From Altimarinus sp041659565 (GTDB lineage: Bacteria; Patescibacteriota; Gracilibacteria; BD1-5; UBA6164): a stretch of DNA of 20,084 nucleotides. The position numbers and the translations under genes are program-made. Below, piece after piece: positions 1 through 9,905 of the stretch; position 1 is the first letter of the stretch, and each line of letters opens with the position of its first letter. Below the pieces are notes generated by a model. The model saw nothing but the letters and a program-made list of their open reading frames with translations. It had not been told where the DNA came from and did no database searches. Where the stretch lies: contig JBAZXZ010000009.1 of NCBI GenBank assembly GCA_041659565.1, forward strand, positions 1 through 20,084, read 5' to 3'.

Positions 1-835
1 AAAAAGTTTATGAATATTTATTACAGAAAAGTGATTTTATCCAATACCAGATTATGGTAGTCATATAACATATAGTTGAGCATTAGCACGGACACAATGA
101 ACAGTATGAGATAATGTAACAACAAATTTAAGAAATCTATCAAAGAAACCAGTAGATCCATTAACTGTAAATGAATACACATATAGTATAGCAAATAATA
201 ATGTAGAATATCAAGTAGCTACAATATTAGAATGATGATCAATGGTATATAATTTACCAGTAACAAATCAAGCAAATGCTGCAATGACTAAAAAAGCAAC
301 AGCAAAAGTAAAATGAACTTACAATGAGAAAACATTGAAAGTATCAACTTGATGATTAGATTATTCATTAGCAGTACCAAGTATAATCAATTCAAATATA
401 GGTAGAGTAGATTTACAAGATTTAATAAATAATAAAGAATTGGTATATAATAATTATGAGAATCTACCAGATTCATATAAAAATCAATGATATACAATGA
501 CAGGATGATTTGATTATAATCCAACTACTATAGTAGTGTATACTTGAAGTACATATATGACAGGTGATACAGAAAAACTAAAATTTATAGATAATCTAAA
601 ATCAATATATAGTGAAACAATATTAAAATCAGAATGAGTATATTCAGAAATAATAAATGTAGATACTACAAATAATCCAGCTTGAGCTATAGAATTGGTA
701 GATACATTTATAACAAATCATATATGATGAATAACAGGAATAGTATCAACAACAATTCCTACGACACCAACAATACCACCACCTTCATCAACATGTACTT
801 TAACACAAACACAAATTGATGAACTTAATTGATTA
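1..835 (+). repeat. Direct duplicate of 3826-4655 (pilin-LRR head region)
   Basis: This stretch aligns almost base for base with about 3826-4655; position 6 matches 3831 and long runs are identical. Similarity continues through the Thr/Pro linker and the start of the first cap, then falls away to the general resemblance expected of LRR coding sequence. It is the shared head of two paralogous surface-protein genes. Confidence 0.85.
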
Positions 836-3223
836 GTAGTATCAGGTGATATATGTGCATATGATATTGATCGGAATGAATTAAGTTCACTTACAGAAAG
901 TGAGTGGTGTAATAATGTTATAGGTATTGAATGGTATTGAGGTTCTTCTATTCCAGCTGAAATATGGAAACTTGTTAATTTAGATTATTTAGCTTTGTAT
1001 GATAATTCACTTACAACATTACCATCAGAAATATGAAATCTTACAAATTTAATGGAATTAGATTTAGAATGAAATTCTTTTACAAATTTACCACCAGAAA
1101 TTTGACAATTAACTAGTTTAAATTATTTAAATTTAAGTAGCAATTCATTTGCAACATTACCATCAGAGATATTAAATCTCACAAATCTAACAATGTTATT
1201 ATTAAGAGATAATCAACTTATAACATTACCATCAGAAATCTGAAAATTGACGAATTTAACTTGATTATATTTAACTAAAAATTTACTTACAACATTACCA
1301 CCAGAAATATGGAATCTTACAAATTTAACTAGTTTGGAATTAGGAGAGATTTCACTTACAACATTACCATTAGAAATATGAAATCTTAAAAATTTAACTA
1401 ATTTGTATTTATATGATAATTCACTTACAACATTACCACCAGAAATATGAAATCTTACAAATTTAACTAGTTTGGATTTAGGTAGAAATTCACTTACAAC
1501 ATTACCACCAGAAATATGAAATCTTACAAATTTAAAATATCTAAATTTACAATCAAATACATCTCTTTGAAATTTATCATATAGTTTTTTACCAAATACA
1601 CCTAACAGATCACAAATTGATATTCCAACTACATGACAAACAATGACTATATGATGAAATTGATCTAATATAATTATAACTATAGATAATTCACCAGTAG
1701 TATGATGTACTTTAAATGAAGCACAAGTTGATACACTTAATTGATATGTAACAACAGGGGATTTAGAAGTACGGAACTCTGGACGGGATTTATTAACTCC
1801 AGTTACAGAAGAAGATTGGTGTAATGCCTTCTGAATTGATTGGTACGGATGATCAAATATTCCTACAGAAATATGGAATCTTATAAATATATCACGGTTA
1901 TGAATATATGATACTTCACTTACAGGTTTACCATCAGAGATATGAAATCTTACAAATTTGATAGAATTAGGTTTATGAGATAATGCACTTACAAGTCTAC
2001 CACCAGAGATATGAAAATTAACTAGTTTAAATTATTTAAATTTATGAGGAAATTCACTTACAGATTTACCACCAGAAATATGAACTCTTACAAATTTAGT
2101 GGAGTTAGATTTATGAGGAAATTCACTTACAGATTTACCACCAGAAATATGAAGTCTAATAAATCTAACTTATTTATCACTAGCTTGAAACTTGCTTACC
2201 ACTTTACCACCAGAGATATGAACCCTTACTAATTTAATCGATTTTTCATTAGAAAGTAATTCTCTTACAAGTTTACCACCAGAAATTTGAGAACTTATAA
2301 ATTTAGAATATTTAGATTTTAATCCAAATTTACTTACAAGTTTACCATCAGAGATGTCAAATCTTAAAAATTTGACTGGTTTAGGTTTATCTGGTAATGA
2401 TTCTCTTTGAAATCTTTCTAGACGGTTTGGTATGCGGGATGATTCATTTAATGTATCTCAAGAATGAATTCCTACAGAATGACAGACTATGACTATTTTA
2501 TGATGAGGTTGATCTAATATTACTATAAGTGTTGATCTTCCTTGTATGGAACAATCAGAATTAGATACACTTAAAGTTGCTTTATTAAATGAGCAACTAA
2601 GTGTATATAAAGATGTTGATTATTATTCACTAGATTCATCATCTACAATGACTGAATGGTGTAATGCAAAAGTGGCTTATTGGTATGGTTGAATAACCAT
2701 TCCTGATGCAATATGGAAATTGACTAAATTAACACACTTATCTTTAGATAATAATTCTTTAACAAGTTTATCACCAAAAATATGAGATCTCACAAATTTA
2801 ACATATTTAACATTATCTAATAATTGACTTACAAGTTTACCAGAAGAAATTTGAAATCTTAGAAATTTAACACAGTTAGATTTTAGTTCTAATCCTGATC
2901 TTTGAACTATTTCTAATTATTTTCATAATGAGTCTGATTATGTAAGTGAATATTGAATTATTGTTGATAGTGGATCTTCATGTACAAGAGTATTAATAAA
3001 TCAATCAGCAACACCAACATATAATGATTATGGGAGTGATGAAATATATGATGGTCCATGTTCAGCAGGAACAGTAAATTGTGATGATAGATACACTTGT
3101 GATAGTATATGAACAACAGATCCTAGTTCAGTATGTTATGAAGACTCATGTACTTGATATAAGCGGATTAGCATAGTATGAAATTGAACAACAATTACTA
3201 TTACAATTCATACTCCAATGTAA
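1..3223 (+). CDS. Pilin-like leucine-rich-repeat surface protein, copy 1 (5' end missing)
   Basis: Read with TGA as Gly, one frame (codons from base 2) runs 1073 residues to TAA at 3221. The first ~275 residues match the middle of the complete copy at 3671; by that alignment about 50 N-terminal residues, including the prepilin signal, lie before the window. After a Thr/Pro-rich linker (near 750-790) come three units. Each has a cap with a conserved E-W-C-N motif, an array of 23-residue LRRs of the type LPPEIGNLTNLTSLDLGRNS, and a tail with a TMTIGG-like motif. I count 9, 8 and 3 LRRs. The last ~60 residues hold six cysteines, absent from copy 2. LRRs of this class bind proteins, and a pilin head implies export through type IV pilus-like machinery, so a surface adhesin or receptor is likely but inferred. 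The lipoprotein gene follows after 26 bases. Confidence 0.88.
951..2905 (+). repeat. Three arrays of 69-bp leucine-rich repeats in copy 1
   Basis: Degenerate 69-bp direct repeats encode 23-residue LRRs. They lie at about 951-1580 (9 units), 1858-2420 (8 units) and 2695-2905 (3 units). The core TTACCACCAGAAATATGAAA recurs with small changes and encodes LPPEIGN or LPPEIGK, the Gly being TGA. The arrays are separated by cap and tail segments that are themselves repeated. Such arrays can gain or lose units by recombination. Confidence 0.85.
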
Positions 3224-3249
3224 TTTATTTATTAATTTTAAAAATAACT

Positions 3250-3627
3250 ATGAAAAAAATTATATTTACACTTTTAATTACACTACTTCTAACATCTTGT
3301 TCATTTGGCAAGAAAACAGATAATGTAAAGGAAACAACTTCGTCTGGTATTACTCAATCTAAAAAAGAACTTATTGATGCTAATTCAGAAAAAAGAAAAC
3401 AAGTATATCTAGAAAATACATCAAATGATGTAAAAAAAGTATTTGAGGATTTAGAAAAAGCTAAAAAATCAAAAGATATACAAAAAGAACAAGAATTATT
3501 GAAAGAAATAAAAAAACTAGAAGATGCAAAAAGAAAAGAATTAGATGATGCAGTTAAAAAATGAGATACAAAAAAAGCGATAACATTAAGAAAAGAAATG
3601 AGGATTTTTAGTGAAGTAAGAAGATAG
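3250..3627 (+). CDS. Small coiled-coil lipoprotein, copy 1
   Basis: 125 residues with TGA read as Gly (one in-frame TGA at GDTKKA near the C-terminus), ending in TAG. The start at 3250 gives a textbook lipoprotein signal: MKK, a hydrophobic run, then lipobox LLTSC with Cys17 as the lipidated residue. An ATG at 3178 is in frame but lies inside the preceding gene and would bury the signal peptide, so it was rejected. After the signal comes a Ser/Thr/Lys-rich linker, then from about residue 55 a highly charged Lys/Glu segment predicted to be a long helix or coiled coil (KKVFEDLEKAKKSKDIQKEQ). No known family is recognised. It lies 26 bases after the pilin-LRR gene and has a paralog in the same relative position at 5516, so the two genes probably work together, perhaps with the lipoprotein as a membrane-anchored partner. 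Confidence 0.85.
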
Positions 3628-3670
3628 ATCTTGTATATAAATTATATAACTTTATTTTAATAAATATATT

Positions 3671-5488
3671 ATGAAAAAACTATATAGACAAGCTTTTACT
3701 CTAGTAGAATTAATTGTAGTAATTACAATTCTTGCAATTCTATGAACAATAGCATTTATAAGCTTCCAAAATTATTCAAAAAGTGCTAGAGATGGTGCTA
3801 GAATGGCAGATATCAATAATATAGAAAAAAGTTTATGAATATTTATTACAGAAAAGTGATTTTATCCAATACCAGATTATGGTAGTCATATAACATATAG
3901 TTGAGCATTAGCACGGACACAATGAACAGTATGAGATAATGTAACAACAAATCTAAAAAATCTATCAAAGAAACCAGTAGATCCATTAACATGAGATGAA
4001 TATACATATAGTGTAGCAAATAATAATGTAGAATATCAAGTAGCAACAATATTAGAATGATGATCAATGGTCTATAATTTACCACTAATAACAAACCAAG
4101 CAAATGCAGCTACAACAAAAACAGCAACATCAAGAGTAAAATGAACATACAATGAAAAGATATTAAAAGTAAATACTTGATGATTAGATTATGTATTAGC
4201 AGTACCAAGTATAATAAACTCAAATATAAATCATGTAGATTTTGAAGATATAATAACAAATAAAGAACTAGTATATAATAATTATTCAAATATTCCAGAC
4301 TCATATAAAAATAGTTGATATACAATGACTTGATGATTTGATTATAATCCAAGTAGTATAATAGTGTATACTTGAAGTACATATATGACAGGGGATACAG
4401 AAAAACTAGAATTTATTGATAATTTAAAAAAAGTATATAATGGAACAATATTACAATGAGAATGAGGATATTCAGAAATAATAAATACAGATACTGCAAC
4501 TAATCCAACATGAGCAGTAGCACTAGTAGATACATATATAACAAATCATATATGATGAATAACATGAATAGTATCAACAACAATACCAACGACACCACCA
4601 CCTTCATCAACATGTAGTTTGACACAGACACAAGTTGATACACTTAATTGATTACTTGCTGATGGGTCTATAGTAGCATATGGATATAATATTTATGATA
4701 TCAAAGATATTTATGATTTGCAAAATATGTATGACTATACTTATGGATTACCTTCACAACTTACAGAAAGTGAATGGTGTAATGATGTATGAGCTATTCA
4801 ATGATATACTTTACCAGCAGAGATATTAAATCTCACTAATTTATCTATTTTGGTAGTAATGTCTGATTCAATTACTACTATACCAGCAGGGATATGAAAT
4901 CTTACTAATTTAATTATGTTCGGAGTAATGTCTGATTCACTTTTGACTTTACCACCAGAGATATGAAAACTCACTAATTTATTTGCATTAATGATACAAG
5001 CTAATTCACTTACAACTTCATCATTTATGACTTTACCACCGGAGATATGAAATCTTTCTAATTTACTTATGTTAGGAGTACAATCTAATACTTTACCACC
5101 AGAGATATGAAAACTCACTAATTTATCTGGGTTGGCAATAATATCTGATTCACTTACGACTTTACCATCAGAGATATGAAAACTCACTAATTTACTTATG
5201 TTAGGAGTTGTATCAAATTCACTTACGACTTTACCACCAGAGATATGAAAACTCACTAATTTATTTGGGTTATCAATAACGTCTGATTCACTTATGACTT
5301 TACCAGCAGAAATATGCAATCTCACTAATTTAACTCAGTTGCAATTTGTAGCACCTCTTCTTTGAAATCTTTCTGGTTATTTTGGTATTTATAGCTCAGA
5401 TGTATCACAGATTGATATTCCAACAACTTGAAAAACAATGACTATATGATGAAATGAAACAAATATAGTAATAACTATTACCCCATAA
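3671..5488 (+). CDS. Pilin-like leucine-rich-repeat surface protein, copy 2 (complete)
   Basis: 605 residues with TGA as Gly, ending in TAA. The N-terminus is a type IV prepilin/pseudopilin signal: short basic leader MKKLYRQA, then FTLVELIVVITILAILG with Glu at +5 of the mature protein; cleavage would be after Ala8. Next comes a pilin-like segment (SARDGARMADINNIEKSLG, then a YP motif) and a ~250-residue domain shared with copy 1, a Thr/Pro linker, and a Cys-containing cap with E-W-C-N. Eight LRRs follow (4813-5350), of which the third is longer and the fourth shorter than 23 residues, and then a tail with TMTIGGN. Known: prepilin peptidase processes such leaders. Inferred: display on the cell surface and ligand binding. 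There is no recognisable ribosome binding site. The gene starts 43 bases after lipoprotein copy 1, and lipoprotein copy 2 follows after 27 bases. Confidence 0.92.
4813..5350 (+). repeat. Leucine-rich-repeat array in copy 2
   Basis: Eight imperfect ~69-bp direct repeats encode LRRs beginning TLPPEIGKLTNL or close variants. The third unit is about five codons longer and the fourth about three codons shorter than the usual 23. The variable positions differ from copy 1: Met, Ser and Asp are frequent where copy 1 has LxLxxN. Confidence 0.8.
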
Positions 5489-5515
5489 TTTATTTTACTA
5501 ATTAATTAATATCCT

Positions 5516-5941
5516 ATGAAAAAAATTCTATTTACAATATTAATTCTATTACTTTTAGTTTCTTGTTGAACAAAGAAACAAGAAACTAATAAAACAGAAC
5601 AAATACTTACTAAAACAGGTATAACAAATTTAAAAACTGATATAACAAAACAAGCAGATCAAAAAATAAATACAGAAAATTTTGGAGCAAAAATAAAGGA
5701 AGAGCATCTAAAAAATACATCAAGTGATGTAAGAAAAGTATTTGAAGAATTAGAACAAGCAAAAATATCAAAAGATATACAAAAAGAAAATGAATTATTA
5801 AAAGAAATAAATAAACTAAGAGAAACTAAAATGAAAGAATTAGATGAAGCAGTTAAAAACTGAGATACTGAAAAAGCAAAACAATTAAGAAAAGAAATGA
5901 TGATTTTTTTCAGTGTAATGGATAAATGATTTAAATTTTAA
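5516..5941 (+). CDS. Small coiled-coil lipoprotein, copy 2
   Basis: 141 residues, TAA stop, TGA read as Gly, including the residue right after the lipid Cys. Signal peptide MKKILFTILILLLLVSCG gives a lipobox LVSC with Cys17. The C-terminal ~75 residues are clearly homologous to copy 1: NTSSDVRKVFEELEQAK, SKDIQKENELLKEI, and a closing AVKNGDTEKAKQLRKEM. The linker between signal and coiled coil is longer and poorly conserved. Function is unknown. It ends only 16 bases from the end of the convergent pgl gene, and I see no clear terminator in that gap. Confidence 0.85.
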
Positions 5942-5957
5942 TTTTGTTTTGTTATAG

Positions 5958-6764
5958 TTAATAAGGTTTAATTACCAAACTCACATTTTCACAATTCAAT
6001 ATAAGTTTTGCAGGACAGTTTTTATAACTCATATTTTCATCTAGAAAATTATTTAATGCTACTTGTTTTGACTCTCATATAAAAAACACAAAAGCATATT
6101 TTATATCTTCAAGCATAGATTTTGAGATAGTTATTCTATCTTTTGGAGGTTTTGGTGAATCTGAGATTTTTAAGTATCAGTAAGTATTATCTAGAAGTAA
6201 TTTATGATTTGGAAAAAGTGAACAAGTATGACCATCTTCTCCAACTCAAAAAAGTCAGATATCTATTTTTTTTACTTTTAAAAAATAATTTATTTCATAA
6301 TCTTCTAAACTAAAATCTGGTAATAATATTTGCTCTTTTTTAATTAATCATTTTTCTACAAAACTATCTAAAAATAGATTTTTACATAGTTTATAATTAC
6401 TATAATCACTTTCAAAATCCACAACTCTCTCATCCAAAAAACAAAAATAAATCTTATTTCTTAGATTTTCATCAATATCTCAAAAATTATCTTTCAACTC
6501 ACCGTAAAAAATCTTTAGAGAATTTCATCAAGATAGTCAGATAACTATTCTTTCATTGTTTTTAAGTTTTTCTAAAGACTTTAAAAAGTACAACAAAAAA
6601 TCTTTTTTTGACTGTCATTCTGAATGTAATGAAGAATCCCTTAAACTTAGTTTTATTGATCTTGCAATGCTTAAGGGATCCTTCGTTATCACTCAGGATG
6701 ACAAAAAATGAATATTTAAATATTCATTTAATGGATTTTTATTTGAATTTGTTAGTGTATTCAT
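5958..6764 (-). CDS. pgl: 6-phosphogluconolactonase (DevB/SOL type)
   Basis: 268 residues with TGA as Gly. It hydrolyses 6-phosphogluconolactone to 6-phosphogluconate, the second step of the oxidative pentose phosphate pathway, in the cytosol. Family signatures are the LSGG motif (77-80), FLDERVV in mid-protein, and GVGEDGHTCSLFP (173-185). Two Gly of the LSGG region and two of the GVGEDG region are TGA codons. It is last in a minus-strand cluster gnd-zwf-pgl. Oddity: residues about 21-51 are encoded by a ~91-bp palindromic repeat (6613-6703) that is not part of the family fold. The frame stays open across it only because its two TGAs are read as Gly. No ATG lies between the repeat and the first conserved residues, so the element is probably translated as an N-terminal insertion, unless a non-ATG start is used. 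Confidence 0.92.
6613..6703. repeat. Palindromic dispersed element, full copy E1, inside pgl
   Basis: About 91 bp with imperfect inverted arms: the left starts TGTCATTCTGAATGTAATGA and continues GAAGAATCCCTTAA; the right is the complement of TGTCATCCTGAGTGATAACG followed by GAAGGATCCCTTAA. The inner part also resembles the inner part of the copy at 8267 (pattern TTTTA..GAT..T..AATGCT). It lies wholly within the pgl frame. Confidence 0.9.
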
Positions 6765-6786
6765 AATAGTTTTATTTTATATTCAA

Positions 6787-6824
6787 AAGTTTAAGGGATT
6801 CTTCGCTAATCGCTCAGAATGACA
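6787..6824. repeat. Half copy E2 of the palindromic element
   Basis: Only the right arm is present: TTAAGGGATTCTTCGCTAAT, then CGCTCAGAATGACA. It lies between the end of zwf and the start of pgl. It is followed by a separate perfect 10-bp inverted repeat (AATAGAAAAT at 6826-6835, ATTTTCTATT at 6841-6850) that covers the zwf stop codon. Confidence 0.8.
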
Positions 6825-6845
6825 GAATAGAAAATCTATGATTTT

Positions 6846-8222
6846 CTATTCATACCATTTTTTATTATCATTTTCCAACATTATATTACTAGCTTCTGGC
6901 CCGGTAGTTCACTTTTTGTAAATATGTAAAATAGGACAATTATTTTTACAATTTATTAAATCTTCAACTATTTTCCAACTTTCTTTTAACATTTCCCAGC
7001 TTGTGAAAAGAGTTTTATCTCAGTGAATCACATCTTCTAGGAGTTTTACATAAGCTTCTTTTGACTCTATTTCTTTACTAAATTTTGATTTAACTCTCTG
7101 TACTTCTTTACTATTTCAGTTTTCTTTTATATTGAAATGTATATCTATAGTCTCATTTGGTTGAACTTCTAGGATAATTCTATTTTTTTCTATAGACCCG
7201 AATTTTTTAAACAATATATCTGGAATTTCTTTAAATTCTACAACTATTTTGGTACATTTTTTATCTAGATATTTTCAAGTTCTAAGGTATATTGGTACTC
7301 AAACAAATCTCCAACTATCCACTTCTATTTTCATAGCAATAAAAGTTTCTGTTCTAGAATTTGGTTTTACAGATTTTTCATCTTTATAACCTTCATATTG
7401 TCAAAATACTATATTTTTCTCAAAATCTTTTTTTAATCTAAGAGATCTAAATACTTTCAATTTTTCTAGTCTTATAGCATCTGCATCTATATTTGAAGGA
7501 GTATCCATAGTAACTAGAGACAATACTTGAAATAAATGATTTTGCACCATATCTTTCAATGCTCAAGAGTTATCATAATATCATCATCTATCTTGAACTC
7601 AGATATTTTCTGAAGCCGTAATTTGTATATTATCTATATATTTATTATTCCAAATTGGTTCAAAAAGTATGTTTGCAAACCTAAAAGCAAGTATATTTTG
7701 AATAGCTTCTTTTCATACATAATGATCAATTCTATAAACTTGTTCCTCTCTAAAAACTTCCATTATTTTTTCATTTAAGTCTTTTGCAGAAGATAAATCA
7801 TTTCAAAAAGGTTTTTCAAAAATTATTTTAGCATTTTTTATGTCTATAAATTTATAATTATCTACAAAATTTGTAAAAAACTCTGGAGCAATTGATAAAT
7901 AAAATACAACTTGAGAATTTGATTTTTGTAGTTTTGCTATATCATTTTTCAGAGTTTTATAATCATCTTGCTCATTTAATTCTACTTTTGAATAATTTAT
8001 CTTTTTTAAAAAATCAACAAAATTTGATTTTTGTTTTATAAATTCACTAGTTTCTTGTTTTATATAATTTCTAAATTCATTATCTAGAAAATCTCTTCTT
8101 CAAACTCAAATTATATTTAAGTCTATATTTTTCTTACTAGAATAGATATCATATAAAGCCCCAAAAAGTTTTCTTTTTGCCAAGTCTCAAGTAGATCAAA
8201 ATATAACAAATATTGTGTGCAT
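6846..8222 (-). CDS. zwf: Glucose-6-phosphate 1-dehydrogenase
   Basis: 458 residues with TGA as Gly; stop TAG. It oxidises glucose 6-phosphate to 6-phosphogluconolactone with NADP(+), the entry step of the oxidative pentose phosphate pathway. The N-terminal dinucleotide-binding motif is GSTGDLAKRK (9-18). The substrate and catalytic motif is RIDHYVGKE (164-172), with the Gly as TGA. The probable catalytic base is His229 in MVQNHLFQVL. Near the C-terminus is the family segment DKTLFTSWE. The length is slightly below the usual 480-510. ATG at 8222 starts just before the nucleotide-binding strand and has no Shine-Dalgarno sequence. It is 165 bases downstream of gnd, with a full palindromic element in the gap. 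Confidence 0.96.
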
Positions 8223-8266
8223 AGATAGGAGATTAAAGATAAAAGAAGAAAGAAAAAAGCCTATGT

Positions 8267-8356
8267 TGTCATTCTGAGTGTAACGAAGAATCCCTTAAAC
8301 CAGGTTTTACTAATTCTACAATGCTAAAGGGATCCTTCGTTACTCTCAGGATGACA
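8267..8356. repeat. Palindromic dispersed element, full copy E3, between gnd and zwf
   Basis: 90 bp with left arm TGTCATTCTGAGTGTAACGA then AGAATCCCTTAAA, and right arm the complement of TGTCATCCTGAGAGTAACGA then AGGATCCCTTTA. RNA from the minus strand would form a long hairpin, followed after ~11 bases by a run of T (complement of 8252-8257). It could stabilise or attenuate the gnd-zwf transcript; that is inference. Confidence 0.9.
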
Positions 8357-8387
8357 ATAAGATTAAAGAATTAATATTTTTTTTATC

Positions 8388-9794
8388 CTACCAATTCGTA
8401 TGAAAAATTCACTCTCTGTCTGTTCTCTCATAAGTATGAGCTCAGAAGTAATCTCTAAGTCATTGTATCAGATTTGCACTTGATTTGGCACTTGTAATAC
8501 TGTAAAAATAATTTATTCAAGCCGATAAAGATGGGGTAGATATATTATTGTCTAAATTAGTATTTATAAATTTTTTGTAATCATCTAAAGAGTTGATAAT
8601 CTCTTTTTGAATTTCATCTAATTCAAAAAGATGTTCAAAATTTTGATTTTTTAAAAATGTGTTAGTTAAAAAATCAAGTATTTTAGCTCTTATTATACAT
8701 CATCCTTGCCAAATTCTTGATACTTCAGATAGGTTTATATCCCAAGATTCTTCTTTTGAAGTTCTCATTATGAGAGCATATCATTGAGCATATGCAAAAA
8801 GCATTCCTGTGTATAAAGTATTTTCCAATATTTTTATATATTGTTCTAGTGATAAATTAGGTCAGTTTGTTTTTAAAGTATATTTTTTTGATAGTTTTTC
8901 TCTTAAAGTTTTTTGTGATGAGATAACTCTAGAGAAAGTAGCTTCAATTATAGTTGAAACACTTTCTCATCTATTTAATCAATCAATTGAAGTCCAAAGT
9001 CAAGTTCATTTTGCTCATGCTTTATCCATTATCTTATCAACTAGATAATTTTTATCATCAAATTCGTCTTTTTTAGCTAATACATTACTAGTTATTTCAA
9101 ATAAATAAGAATTTAGTTTTCAATTATTAAAATTTTTAAATATTTCACTTATTTCTCATGAGTCTAATTTGTAGATTTTTCTCAAACTATCATATGCTTC
9201 AGCTATCATTTGCATAACTGCATATTCTATTCCATTGTGAACCATTTTTACATAATGTCAGCTTCAATTTTCTCATATGTGAGTTACACATTTTCCGGCC
9301 CCAAAATCTTTAGCTGAAATGCTTTCTACTATATTTTTGATTTCCGGGTATATATTTTTATTACAACCAGGCATTATACTTGGTCATTTTAGTGCTCACT
9401 CTTCTCATCCAGATACTCCACATCATACAAAATTAAGTCATTTTTCGTTTAATTCATTGTACCTTCTTTGTGTATCTTTATAAAAAGAGTTTCAGCAATC
9501 AATTATTATATCTCATTTATTAAGTAATGGAGTTAGTTTTTCTATTAAATCATCAACTGGTTTCCCAGCTTTTACCATTATTATTATTTTCTTTGGAGAT
9601 TCTAGTGAATTTACAAGTTCTTCTAAACTATTTGCTCATATCAGATTATCACTTTTATAATTTTCTAAAAATTTTACTGTTACTTCATTGGTTCTATTAT
9701 AAACTACTATTTTATTTCATTTATCTGCTATATTTCTAGCTAAATTAGCTCACATAACAGCCAATCAAATTAATCAAATTTTTGCTTTTTGCAT
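8388..9794 (-). CDS. gnd: 6-phosphogluconate dehydrogenase, decarboxylating
   Basis: 468 residues with TGA as Gly, stop TAG. It converts 6-phosphogluconate to ribulose 5-phosphate and CO2 with NADP(+). The N-terminal cofactor motif is GLAVMGANLARN (10-21). The catalytic stretch is GHYVKMVHNGIEY with Lys183 and Glu190, the same numbering as in the classical family. CGVSGGEEGA and GTGLWTSIDGLN follow the family pattern, and the C-terminus is the family hallmark RDYFGAHTYERTDREGIFHT. The full length matches the long-chain family of ~468-480 residues. It is the first gene of the cluster gnd-zwf-pgl. The divergent ftsH begins 187 bases away across a palindromic intergenic region. Confidence 0.97.
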
Positions 9795-9833
9795 AAAAAA
9801 TTAGGTTAAATCATAAAAAAATTATTTAAAGAT

Positions 9834-9860
9834 ATTATAAACAAACTATCATATTTTCAA
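9834..9860 (-). promoter_or_regulatory. Possible gnd promoter
   Basis: On the minus strand TTGAAA (complement of 9855-9860) and TATAAT (complement of 9834-9839) are separated by 15 bases, upstream of the gnd ATG at 9794. The -10 is perfect but the spacing is short. In DNA this A+T-rich, chance matches are common. Confidence 0.35.
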
Positions 9861-9905
9861 AAACATTTTTGCATAGGTTTTAAATATTTTTTTATTAAAT
9901 CCCCA

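Noticed and set aside
2044..2232. Short plus-strand frame with repeated FTYRFTTRNM
   Set aside because: It is an out-of-frame reading of the 69-bp LRR repeats in copy 1. It avoids TGA only by chance and has no signals of its own.
951..2905. Regular ~69-bp repeats as a possible CRISPR array
   Set aside because: There are no constant repeats alternating with unique spacers. The whole unit is degenerate, keeps a 23-codon period and encodes LRRs.
3178..3249. Upstream ATG at 3178 as the start of lipoprotein copy 1
   Set aside because: It lies inside the preceding gene and would place a non-signal segment before the lipoprotein signal. Copy 2 starts at the equivalent of 3250.
4798..5325. Long minus-strand frame with repeated FHISGGKV-type peptides
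   Set aside because: It is the antisense of the LRR array in the pilin-LRR copy 2 gene. Its regularity only mirrors the 69-bp repeats, and the plus frame has a prepilin signal and a real LRR consensus.
6613..6703. Palindromic element as an RNA gene or tRNA
   Set aside because: There is no tRNA-like cloverleaf. The copies are simple inverted repeats found in several unrelated contexts, as expected of a dispersed repeat.
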